A stretch of DNA of 64,000 nucleotides from Anisodus tanguticus (lineage: Eukaryota; Streptophyta; Magnoliopsida; Solanales; Solanaceae). A model generated the notes under the pieces. It was given only the letters and a program-made list of their open reading frames with translations, ran no database searches and was not told where the DNA came from. Of the stretch, positions 23,036 through 34,390 are shown in pieces. The position numbers and the translations under genes are program-made. Position 1 is the stretch's first letter, and each line of letters opens with the position of its first letter. The DNA lies in contig CM067556.1 of the NCBI GenBank assembly GCA_034509755.1, positions 17,631,501 through 17,695,500 of the forward strand, given 5' to 3'.

Positions 23036-26000
23036 CACCTCCGCAGTCATAGCGGGCGGTCTTCGTACGATTGAGACTGTCCCTAAAATTTTCAAAAAGG
23101 ACCGAGGAAAGACTCTTTGTAAAGATGTCTACATAGTGAATGTTCATCTCGATATGTTTAGTGCGTTGGTGCTGAACTGGATTACCAGAAAAATAGATGG
23201 CACTACCATTATCACAATAAACCAAGGTAGCTTTCTGAATCGGACAATGAAGTTCTAAAAGCAAATTACATAACCAACATGATTCAGAGACCACATTGGT
23301 TACCCCTCAATACTCGGCCTCGGCACTGAAGTGGGATAAAGTCGACTGACGTTTCGCTGACTACGAGACCAAGTTATTACCAAGAAACATACAATAGCCA
23401 GACGTAGAACGTCTGGTGTCTGGACAGCCACCCCAATCAACATATGTATACGAGACAAGTGTAGACGTCGACGAAGGATATAAATGTAAGCCATAGTCAA
23501 GTGTCCCCTGGATTTACCGAATAACGCGCTTGAGGGCATTCATGTGCTCAACCCTGGGATCATGTATAAACAAACACACTTACTGTACGACATACGTACT
23601 ATCTGGTCTTGTGAACGTAAGATACTGAAGGGCACCTGCAAGTCTGCGATAGCGGGTCTGATCCTCATATGGTGAGCCAGCCGCAGCACCCAACTTGGGT
23701 TTAGTATCAATCGGAGTGGAAGTGGACTTACATAATGAAATCTCAGCCCTGTCAATGATCTCAGTTGCATACTTCCTCTGTGATAAGAACAACCCATCTG
23801 CATGACGAGTGACAACAATCCCCAAAATGTAACTCAAGGGCCCCAAGTCTTTCATAGCAAACTCAGAACTGAGCATTGTCATGATAGACTGGCGTAATGC
23901 ATCAGAAGAGGCAGTCAAGATAATATCATCCACATATAAAAGTATATACGCCAATGAAGAACCACGATGAGATATGAACAATGAATTATCAGACCTGCTG
24001 TGAGAGAACCCAATAGTCATAACATAGTTTGCAAACCTCTTATACCAAGCTCGTGGAGATTGCTTAAGCCCGTACAATGACTTCTTCAACAAACAGACAT
24101 GATGAGGATATTTGGGATCCTTAAACCCCAAGGGCTGATGCATATAGACTGTCTCCTTGAGATTACCATGTAAAAAGCATTCTTCACATCTAATTGATGA
24201 ATGGGCCATGCTTTCGAAAGAGCCAAGCAGAGCACAGTGCGAATGGTAGCTGGCTTGACCACCGAACTAAATGTCTCACCACAATCCACACCAAGTGACT
24301 GGTTTATGACTCGGGGAAGAAGCAGGTGGATTTTGAGAATTTCCGGGACTCGGGACGGACTGGCCAGCAGGCAGTGGGCCTACTGACCTAACTTGGTAAC
24401 GGGAACTGGAAATAAGGACTGGAACAATGGTGGTAATGGGCTGGGTGACTGGCCCATTTACCGTTACTGGCCTATTAACTAGACTGGACTCAGCTGCGGG
24501 AATTGTAGCTGGTGACGGAACAGTGGGGCCAACAGGCAGTGAGGGTGCGGGACACGTCCGAAAAATGGTGAATAATATACGAGGATATACCATCATCTAA
24601 AAAAGTATTCGAACTAGGCACGGGATTACTAACCTTAGCAAACAGAAATTGGGATTCATAAAAAATTACATGGCGACTATTGATGATTTTACTAGACGAT
24701 AAATCAAAACATTTGTAATCACGATGATTAGACGGACAACCCAAAAACACACAAGGGTAGACGGGCCTGAATTTTGTTAATTGTGGGGACGGAAACAACG
24801 GATAACATAAGCACCCAAAGATCCTAGGATGTGAATACGAAGGAGTCTTATTATATAAAATTTGCAGAGGGGACGAATATGTCAAACATTTGGAAGGAAG
24901 AATGTTAAGAAGATATGTAGCCATTTGTAGAGCATGATGCCAAAAAGATGGGGGTACGGAATCATGAATCAATAAAGTGCGGACAATGTTATTAATGGTA
25001 CGAATTTTGCGTTTGACTTTCCCATTTTGTGAAGACGTATGAGGGCAAGAAAAATGAAAATTGATCTCATTATTTACACAAAATTCCCGAAACACCCCAT
25101 TGTCATATTCTTTGCCATTATCACATTGGATATTTTTTATTTCTCCTTCGAATTGGTTTCTAATGAATGTTCTAAATTTTAAGAAGATGGAAAAACTTGT
25201 AATTTTTTGCTATCGGAAAAGTCCATAAAAATAGAATAATCATCCAAAAAGAGAACATAATACCGATGACCCAAAGAACTAAGAACATGAAACATTCATA
25301 GATCACTATGGATAATATCAAATGACATTAAAGTATGAGAATTATAGTCTACAAATGACAACTTAACAATTTTTCCTAAAGAACAAGATTGACAATTCGG
25401 AGTACTACACGTACCCTTACAAGAAATAAAATTGCTTTTATCTAAGGAAGACAAAATAGACGGCCCTGGATGACCTAGATGAGCATGCCACAAGGAAGGA
25501 GCCAGAGCTGCAAAAGTTGATGGCAATGCGTGACTCGAGAAACCGAAACTTAGCGTGATAGGATAAAGATCTCCCCTACTATCACACCTCATGAGAGGAC
25601 TCCCCGTCTTGAAATCCTTCACAGAAAACCCAAATGGATCAAATTCGATAGAAACGGAATTATCAGTGGTGAATTTACGGACAAACACCAAATTTTTAAT
25701 CAATTTAGGAGCGTGAATGGCATTTTTCAAAATAAGGGGTGGATGGGGGGAGACAACGTTTTATGACCGTAACCACGAATTGGAATTGAATTATCATTAC
25801 GAACAATTATACCACGATTGTTGCTCAAATTGGAATAAGACAAGAGAGTACATGAGTCAGACGTCATGTGGGTAGTGGCTCCGGTGTCCATGTACCAATT
25901 TGGGTCCGGTGGATGTAATCCAAGCGTGTGCATTGCGGCTTCAATGTCGGTTTGTGGGGGACCCACTGCATGGTGGGCCTGCGGGGGCCGAGGCCCAAGA

Positions 26001-27185
26001 ACACTACCCTGCTGCCCCGGCCCAAAGCCTGGTCTGAAACCCGAGACTGGACCCGAAAAACTGGGCTTGGGCTGTTGAGAATTATAGGCCCAGTTTCTCG
26101 GGTAATAACCTTGAAAACTGTCACTGTTTAGCCCAACTTGGCTGGCCCAATTCCACTGCATAGGGGCCCACTGTGGGCCCAAAATTGATGTTGTTGTTGA
26201 CTGACCCGAGGGCGACTACCACCACCACCATTGTTCCGGCTGCTACCTATGTTGCCGCCGCAATTTTTGCCATTATTTTTTTGATTCTGACCCATTTTGC
26301 CTCCACAGTTGTTGCGGCTTTGGCCCGAGTTATTAGAACCGGAAGGGGGAAAATTAGACTCGATCATCATGACTACGGGACTAGCATCTGTAGCCGTTTT
26401 CTTGGCCAAGCCAGCTTCTTCGAGCGTCAGCATAGAACGAGCCTGATAAAAATGCAGAAGAGGACTGCTCTGACGAAGAAGCGTGCCAACACCACTATAT
26501 GCCTCAGAAAGGCTTGTAACAATCTGAAGGACAAGACGGTCATTGGTAACTGGCGCACTAACGTTGCGGAGTTGGTCCGCCAATTCCTTCAACCTTTTGC
26601 AAAATGCTGAAACGTTAAGGAAATCTTCCTTATTGACGTGGGAGAATTCCTGCTCCAAGGTAATAGCACGAGAATTTTGATTATCTTGGAATATATCACG
26701 TACTCTATTCCAAGCAGCCATCGTTGTAGCGTCTGGCTCGATAATCGTCTACAACAGGTCGATAGAAACAGTGGAATAAATCCACTGAAGAACATTAACA
26801 TCAAGTGTGATCTATAACGTAGGATCATCCTCGGGTTTTGGCACCATTGTATCCGTAGGAGCCGCGGGGATAATGTGATGGAAGACTTGATGCGAGCGTG
26901 CATGAACTTTGAACAGTTCGGCCCACGTCGCATATTGGACGTTTTCTATTTCAAGAATGATAGGGATGTGATTCTTAATATTAAAAACAGCAAGGGCAGA
27001 GTGAAACGTGTTCTTCGCCATAATAGCAACGCAAGATGTGATGTAGGGATTTGGAAGAAAGTTTTGGGAAGAGAAAAATAATTTCCGGGCACGGAAACCG
27101 AGGGAGGGACTCGGAATCGGGTTGTTTGGACGAAAAGTTTGGGAGAAAATTTGAGAGAAAATATTATTCTAGACTTCTGATACCA
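23036..27185 (-). pseudogene. Decayed copia gag-pol polyprotein
   Basis: On the - strand: gag N-terminus from about 27021 (NIKNHIPIIL), gag helical domain 26721-26200, protease with WYMDTGATTHM near 25885, GAG-pre-integrase with HLGHPG near 25460, integrase core 25095-24490, a Pro/Ser-rich linker, reverse transcriptase 24289-23580 with YVDD near 23935, and RNase H 23818-23019. Frames change at about ten places. In the integrase the usual catalytic Glu after the QNG motif is Lys (SQNGKVKRK, near 25014). The element therefore cannot encode its own mobility. Confidence 0.9.
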
Positions 27186-27458
27186 TGAAAGAAATAATCT
27201 CTTAATTATTTTCATTAAAGAAAGAGTATATATACAATTTACCATTTTCATAATAGGAAAATCTTATTCCTATTCTACTCTCAAAACTCTATTCTACTTG
27301 TACAAGAATTGTATAATTAAGGTACGTATACAATTTTAATTATGGTACAAATATACAATAAATTGTTACACTAATCCTATTGATACACATTGGGAAATAT
27401 CGGACAAACCGTGATATACATGATTGTATATCACGGTAGATTTATTGTATATTTAACA
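27186..27458 (-). repeat. 5' LTR of the copia element at 22763-27458
   Basis: 273 bp, starting TGAAAGAAAT on the + strand directly beside the primer-binding site (TCTGATACCA) at 27176-27185. Confidence 0.93.
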
Positions 27459-27463
27459 GTTAC

Positions 27464-28160
27464 ATCTCTATTGAACTGAACTTTGCTTAATAAACAAATA
27501 ATTGAAATAATTTAAAAGTAGATGATAAGGCGGACAATTAGATAGCCCAAGAATTTGAGAAATCTATTCAAGTTGATACAAAATTAGAATTAATCTCTAA
27601 CTACTTAAAAAATGGCAATCATAATGAAACGATAATTAAAATGAGAAAACTGTCTTTTGTGTATTTTTTTTTTTTTTTTTGGGCAAATAACTGGAACATT
27701 TTATTTACGAAGTAAACGTTTGTACAACTCAAGGAAAAAGGAATCAAAAGACAAAACTGGGACTGAGGAGGGGAAGTGGGGTGACAGGGCCCATTGCTAG
27801 TTTTAATTAGGAATTTGAAGTTTTGAACCCCAAATTTTAATTATGATGTGCCTAGATCCTTTTTAGGATTAATGCTAATTAAGAGGAGACAAATTAGTTG
27901 AGCGTCAAAATAAGTCCACAAGCTTTAAAAATATATTTTCGTCCAAGAATTTAAAATAAAATAAAATAATAACTATTCCAAGCTTTCAAATCTGCCCCCC
28001 CAATTTTTAAAAAATACACTTTTATAGAATTAAGAAATAATAAAATAAAAATCTAAAAAATATATCTTTAACTTATTAAAAAAATATAAAATTTATTCCT
28101 ATTTCAATTCATCCCCACACGTTTTTTTCCCTCCAACATCCGAAATATACTCCATTGACG
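27464..28160. other. Intergenic DNA with a poly-T tract
   Basis: A T run at 27665-27680 is followed by about 120 bp of less AT-rich sequence, which could be the 3' end of a retroposon on the - strand. I could not assign it. No gene is seen. Confidence 0.4.
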
Positions 28161-28480
28161 GTCATTGTTGGAGCTTGGCTTCAAGCTTGAAAAATGAGTT
28201 TTGGAAATAATGATTCATTTCAAGTATGTGTTATTAAATTTTGTTGGGGATCTTTTGATGAGTTTAAATCTCATATTTTAGATAGTTTGGAGAAGATTTA
28301 AGGTGGTTTTGGATTAAATTTCAGATTTGAGTTTTAGGATAGCCATTGTTGAAGCTTGAGCTTTAAAGTTGAAAAATGAGTTTTATGAGTGAGTGATTTA
28401 TTTCAAGTGTGTGTTATTGTATTTTGTTGGAGATCTTTTGAGGAGTCTAAATCTCAAATTTAAGGGAGTTTGGAGAAGAC
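28161..28480 (+). repeat. Diverged tandem duplication of about 185 bp
   Basis: 28161-28345 and 28347-28480 share ordered blocks: ATTGTTG(G/A)AGCTTG, GAAAAATGAGTTTT, ATTTCAAGT.TGTGTTATT, GATCTTTTGA.GAGT.TAAA and TAG.TAGTTTGGAGAAGA. The second unit is truncated. Function is unknown. Confidence 0.7.
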
Positions 28481-31098
28481 ATTTTTAGCCATGATGCAAA
28501 AGGTTACTATACTATCTATGATCTATATTGAAATTGATGACATAATTACATGTGATCAATGTGAAATGTTCTAGTATTTATTGCAATAGGTGAAATAATT
28601 ATGTGACCAACTTTTAATGTTTAGATTACTAGAACGACTTGTATTATTTCATTGATATTAGTAGTTATATCCATAATGACGTTATCATTTTATTAAATAT
28701 TCATTTAAACGCCAATTACGATAAGTTTCAAGAATTAAATCATCAATTTTCAAGTCAATTTCATCAAAACCGTAGGTTGCTTACAAAAATCGTAGTCGCT
28801 TCTAATAACTGCAATCTGTTCTAATAATCATAGTCACTTCTAATAACCGTAGTCACTTTTTAGTGGCTAAAATGTGAGTATTTTAGTAATTTAACATTTG
28901 GTTTAAGGGCTTTCCACTTTTTAATATAACTAGTTTCTCATCATGTGCGCTTCACGTAATGTAGTATATGCTTTTGTAAAATAATATAAATAGTATTAAA
29001 TTAAAACTTTGAGTAAATAATTAACGTGAAAGAATAAAATACAAATTTCTGATAATGATCAAGGTGAAAAGTCGTAAAATGACTTTTTTGTTGAGACAAG
29101 GATGATTGAATATTGTCTAAGCGTACAAAAATAAATAATCACTTTAATTATTTATTTTCATGATCTCAAATAATATTTAAATGCAAATTTTATTTACTCT
29201 CATTATTCAAAATGATACTACCACGTTCAAGTATATATATGATTTTTTCAAATAAATTACTTCATATCATTATACTCCACGGTTGAAAGTAATCTTCGAC
29301 ATAATCTTTATACATGTAACCATAAAATTTTATTTTATTTATAGATCTCATTTTATCAATTAAATAATAATGTTCATTATAACATTAACTATTATCATTC
29401 CTAAACACAACAACTATGCATTTCAAAGTTTATCACAAAATATGTCATTTATCTTAATGTATTTGTGAAAATAAGTTTCTCAAAATCAGAAAAAGTAAAG
29501 GAAGATAAATAAGCAGACATGAAATAAAACCGGATTTTTGTATCATTTTTCTTGTTCACCTTGAATTTTATTATTTTCTTGGCGGCACCATTAGTCATGT
29601 GTTGATTTGGAGATAGAATAATCAAAATCTCGTTTTTATTACTTCTCCACAATCAATTGTTGTTTTGCTACTTGTATTGTGACAGATTAATATAAAAATC
29701 CATGATCTTTTCTTGCAAAACTTTTTGCATAATCTACAAAAAGTATCCAACACATTTTGATATTCTATTCTTTGTCTTCTAGAATTTGTAAAGGTTTTTT
29801 TTTTCAAAATATAATTTGTAAAGTCTGTCTTTGCAATTTTCTGGTTGAAACGTCTGATCGTCTCACACAAATGCTATAGTCCATAGCCTGTAATCAATAT
29901 ACACCATGCAGTAATGTAGATGGTTGATTAAATTATGTATTAAAAAATTAAATTATGATAACACCCAAAACTTGGCTAATCAGCCAATAGCATTAACCAT
30001 AGGAAACCAAATTGAAAATAAGGTAACAATTATCTTCTATAACAACATTTCACTATAACAATCATTCTCTATAACAATTTGATGTTTTCATTTTTATTAA
30101 TAATTAAGTAATTAAATTTTAAAGAAAGATTTTTTGTATATTTTAACTTTTAAATTTAGAAGTTCTTGAGTTTGTAAAATTAAAACACCAGAAGCCTTAT
30201 GGCTTTAAGGTAGAAGCCTACACAAGGCAGAGCCATTTTTTTCTTTGAGGCTTTTATTTCGAATTTCTTTCCTTTTTGGATAAGCTATTTTGATTTTTTG
30301 TCGTAATTGTACCAAACTCATCTTCTTCTATTCTCTAGTATGACTTATGATAACCTTAAAAGTAATATTACGTTCTTTTTGAATAAAATTCGATAGTTTT
30401 GTCTTATGTATATCACATAAATTTTGAAAGTTGTGTGACTTTTTTCTCAATAAAACAAGTGATTAACACTCTTAACAAATAACTGGATGAAATCTTTGGG
30501 TAATATAGAATATTACGTGATCACATAATTTATTTTCTAGTAGTATAGACTTTTCATATAGCACACTGTATTGTTAAAGAGTTTGAAAAGAACAAAAGAC
30601 TACACATGATCTTTCAATCCTGCATGAAGGAGATGGCATAGGGTTATCTAGTAAATGAATTTCGATTTCAATTGTATACATTTATATCTTTAAAGTTATA
30701 AATTCTCATGATGTTAATCCTATCATAACGACATCCTAATTATGCCATACTACTATCATGAATAATTATAATATTACTATGTTTTTGTCAATGAAATGAA
30801 ACCAAAGACAACAAAGTAGACGAAGGCCGAAAAAATTCAAACTCAATTAAACTTTAATCATCTCCAAAGTATAACAATTTAGTAGAACATATCTCACTTC
30901 AATAACAAATTATAGACTAAATTTAGAAGTAAGTTAACGTATAATTGATTACTCCAGCAGTAGATATCGCGGGAAAAATAGCTCCGAAAATTAGATAGAT
31001 AGACGGGATAATAGTAGTGCCAAAAATTTGACAATCAAGTAAAAGAGGGAATAAAACGGTGATAAAAATACTGAGAAAAGAAGATAAGACAATTTAGT
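28481..31098. other. Intergenic AT-rich DNA, no gene recognised
   Basis: A short degenerate tandem repeat built on CTAATAACCGTAGTCACTT occurs at about 28775-28860. Open frames on the - strand at 29449-29870 lack family resemblance. Nothing else is supported. Confidence 0.45.
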
Positions 31099-31103
31099 GG
31101 GAT

Positions 31104-31665
31104 TATTAAAAGTCTCACATCGGATATAAAATGTAAACATGGATTCCTTATATGGACTTCGACAATCTTCACCCTACAAGCTAGCTTTTGAGTTGAGTTA
31201 TGCCTAAAATCCATTTTTACATGGTATCATAGTCAGACCCATTCCAATTCTTTGTTGGTCGATGTTGGGCCCCAAATTATATTTTTCACGCTCCAGTTAA
31301 CGAGGTCTGGGCGTGCGTGTGAGTGTTAAGAGTCCCACATCGGATATGGAATGGGAACATGGACTCCTTATATGGACTTGGACAATCCTCACCCTACAAG
31401 CTAGCTTTTGGGGTTGAGTTAGGCTCAAGATCCATTCTTTACATGGTATCAGAGACATACTCATTCCAATTCTTTGTTCGTCGATGTTGGGCCCCAAATT
31501 ATATTGTCCACGCTCCAGTTAACGAGGTCTGGGCGTGCGTGTGAGTGTTAAGAGTCCCACATCGGATATGGAATGGGAACATGGACTCCTTATATAGACT
31601 TGTACAATCCTCACCCTACAAGATAGCTTTTGGAGTTGAGTTAGGCCAAAGATTCATTCTTTACA
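31104..31665 (+). mobile_element. TRIM retrotransposon with three LTRs in tandem
   Basis: LTR copies lie at 31104-about 31215, 31324-31443 and 31546-31665, separated by two internal segments of about 105 bp. After LTR 2 the primer-binding site TGGTATCAGAG begins at 31444. Each LTR starts with, or near, TGTTAAGAGTCCCACATCGG and ends TTACA. A single perfect 5-bp duplication GGGAT flanks the whole array (31099-31103 and 31666-31670), so the three-LTR structure behaves as one insertion. It is non-coding. Confidence 0.92.
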
Positions 31666-31670
31666 GGGAT

Positions 31671-33518
31671 AATAGTAAGAGGCCGAAGCAACTATTGACC
31701 TATAGATGAGGTAGGCGAGGGTAGCTTGCCGGCGGCGTGTATGGTAGTCTTTTGTTTGATGATAACGGGAAGGGCAATTGACTGCAACCTTTTTCGGCCT
31801 ATTGGCTATTGGTCTTTCACGATCTGGAGTGTTAATTTACCTACTAAAATATCACCATCTCTATTCAAGATCCCAACATCACAATTCCATTTTTATCTAA
31901 ATTGCAGAGTAAGTGAACTTCTAAATACGGTATTTCATTAGTTGCTTTTTGAGTGCCTGGGCTTGCCACGGCAGAGTATAAGTTAAAGAAATTGCTCTTC
32001 AAATCAAATGTGAACCATTGTGTCTATTATAATTGCTGGTGTGGTTTTTAATAGGCTTCTTATTTTTGTAATAACATTTTTAAGTAAATGAAGGATATTT
32101 TTATAATTTGACTTTTAAGTTCAGGGATTTATGCTTTTAATATAAAATGTATAGATATAGATAGATGTGTACAACTAAGGAGATACAAGCAATATCACTT
32201 CACGCATCACTAAATTACTTTTTCTTAGTGTAATGGCCATTTAGGTTTATCTTTTGGCATTTTTGGCTAATCAGAAAATACAAATAAAGAGAAACAGAAA
32301 AGCACAGTTTAGTTATATTAAACAAAAAAATATATTCGTTAGGATAATTTAAACTATTAAATTAATTTTTTGAACTATTAGGTCAGTTTTAGAAAAGAAA
32401 AGAGCAGACGGAAAATTCTTTCGGGTGTTTAAACCAAAATACACCAATTGCAATTTGATAGTGAGTTGAATTTTTAATTTATTTAATATTTTCATCTTTG
32501 TTACTCTTTATATCGATTTTGTTTTCTCTAAATTTACGGTCTAAAATATGTTTATGGCTATTAAATACGTCATTAAAGATAAAAAAAAATCAAAGTAAGA
32601 CTATTTAAATATAAAAAGGTACGAACATTTTTTGTCACGTCAAATGGGAGATAGTACAAGACTTGGAGTTCAAAATCAAAACACTACTTCCACTTTTGCT
32701 TTTATTGCTGCTACTTTCTACGTACTTCCTTTTTCTTTTAACCTTTTCCTTTTGTTGGTTTTTGGTGGAGTATATGCTTTTTTGTTGTGAATTGTGATGA
32801 TGGGAAATAAATGGGGTCTCCAACTCATCTCACCACGCAAGTCAACCTAGTAGCTGAACAACTCGTTTCACATGGTCGAATTCATATTTAAATTATACAC
32901 AGTAATCAAGAAATCTTCTAGATTAGTCTAGTCGTGAAGTTATTATTATCAGTTGTTCTGTTCTCAAATATTAGTCATTCATGTATATTTCGTAATTTAT
33001 TGATAGTAATGCTGAGGGACCGAACTACTCTATGTAAGAATAGTCTGGCATAAGTCGAAAAATTGGATATAAAAAAAAGTATATTAAAATATTTAAGTAA
33101 TGCCCACGATGATGATATTCATCCAGAGCTGATCATTGTATGATTACGTTGTTAGGACGATCTTGTCTTTGAAGATTCAGCATCGATTCAAGACATATAT
33201 AGAGGAATAATAAAATTGAGAAAATGGACAATGTAATACTCCCTTTCTATTTATTTGGTAGAAATCTGTTATCCCAAACTATTACACGCTGTATCTCAAA
33301 TAGTTTTACATTATTTGGTTAATTTTAGAGTGGATTTTATAGCAGATATTATTATGTGCTATTAAATGTTATTAACAATATCGCTTTAAATCTAACATGT
33401 ATAGGGTTCTCAAATTTATATAGGTTAAAATTAAAAATCTTGGAATACATGCATATATTGACTAATTGCTCTTAGTTCCTACGAACAAAAAGAAAGTTAC
33501 TACGTCAACATATATATA
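31671..33518. other. Intergenic DNA containing a partial SINE
   Basis: No gene is recognised; the open frames at 31726-31941 (+) and 32635-32823 (-) have no family features. Bases about 32945-33077 match the 3' half of the SINE at 39135 (GTTCTGTTCTCAAA, GCTGAGGGACCGAACTACT, then GGATATAAAAAAAA), so a 5'-eroded SINE is present there. Confidence 0.5.
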
Positions 33519-33780
33519 CCCTCCGTCTCATATTACTGGTTAAACTTTTCGTTTATACGACCTTTAAAAAATTATAAATAAAAGTGTATTTTTACTATAT
33601 TATCATTATCTATCTCTAATAAATTACATTCTAATCAATATTGACTATTTTAAAAATAATTAATGTTAAGGACAATTAAATAGGCAAACTTTAATTAAAT
33701 GTATCTTGGTTTTGTAAATTAACAAGTATTTTGGGACAGATAATTCTTTGGTAATGTGAACAACTAAGGGATGGAAGTAG
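33519..33780. mobile_element. Degenerate Stowaway-like MITE
   Basis: It starts CCCTCCGTCTCATATTACTG after TA and ends near GGGATGGAAGTAG. The inverted terminal match is partial. Confidence 0.5.
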
Positions 33781-33839
33781 TAACAAGCAATTCGTAGTAC
33801 AAAAATCTTAAAGTTTCAAATATGTATATCTTATTCTTT

Positions 33840-33984
33840 GTTTTTAGAGATAAGGGTTAAAAACATACTTCAAGTATCACATTTATTTGAGTTTTCTATT
33901 TGAAATATCACGTGTGAGCGTTTCCTACATAAATTATCGCAATTAGTTTGTAAAACACACCTCAACTATCAGTTGTTCACTTTT
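33840..33984. repeat. Left part of a repeat split by later retroelement insertions
   Basis: The motif AGTTTGTAAAACACACCTCAACTATCAG occurs at about 33948-33975 and recurs in both orientations at about 38680-38780 on the far side of the retroelement cluster. I infer one older repeat interrupted by, or flanking, the 34-38.6 kb insertions. Confidence 0.45.
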
Positions 33985-34071
33985 CTCATTCCAATTCTAT
34001 GTTCACCGATGTGGGGTCCCCAAATTATGTCATCCACACTCCAATTAACTGGGTCTGGGTGTGCGGGGGAG

Positions 34072-34390
34072 TGTTAAGAGTCCACATCATAAATGGAATG
34101 GGAACATGGACTTCTTATATGGACTTGGACAATCCTCACCCTACAAACTAGCTTTTGGGGTTGAGTTAGACCCAATATCCATTCTCTACATGGTATCAGA
34201 AGCCAAACCCTAATTTTTTATCTCCCCAAGCCACCGCCCAATCTCTCGGCTGACCTTCATCTGCCGTCCGCCCCCCTCTTTTTTTTTTCCCAATTCACAA
34301 ACATTCCCCTCCCCTCTTCTTTCCCAATTTTCAATGGCTAAACATTCTAAATTCCATCATGCTCTTGTAGTCAACAACATCAAGAATTTC
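34072..34390 (+). mobile_element. TRIM-family LTR followed by a copia gag leader, fused to an inverted copia
   Basis: A partial TRIM internal segment (about 33985-34071) is followed by a complete 119-bp LTR (34072-34190), primer-binding site TGGTATCAGA, an untranslated leader and ATG at 34334. The start encodes MAKHSKFHH and ends VVNNIKNF, a copia gag N-terminus also seen in the elements at 42.6 and 54.9 kb. At about 34390 the reading frame stops and the sequence becomes the reverse complement of a copia pol end. The LTR thus belongs to, or was acquired by, a protein-coding copia. Confidence 0.75.

Larger units (their letters stand above)
22763..27458 (-). mobile_element. Copia LTR retrotransposon, complete but decayed
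   Basis: Two 273-bp LTRs (22763-23035 and 27186-27458) flank a gag-pol region read on the - strand. A perfect 5-bp duplication GTTAC lies at 22758-22762 and 27459-27463. The primer-binding site next to the 5' LTR reads TGGTATCAGAAG on the - strand, complementary to initiator tRNA-Met. By my count about 24 of 273 LTR positions differ, so the insertion is old. Domain order (gag, protease, integrase, reverse transcriptase, RNase H) defines copia. Confidence 0.95.

Noticed and set aside
32635..32823. Minus-strand frame rich in Lys and Ser
   Set aside because: Low-complexity composition, no neighbours or family support.
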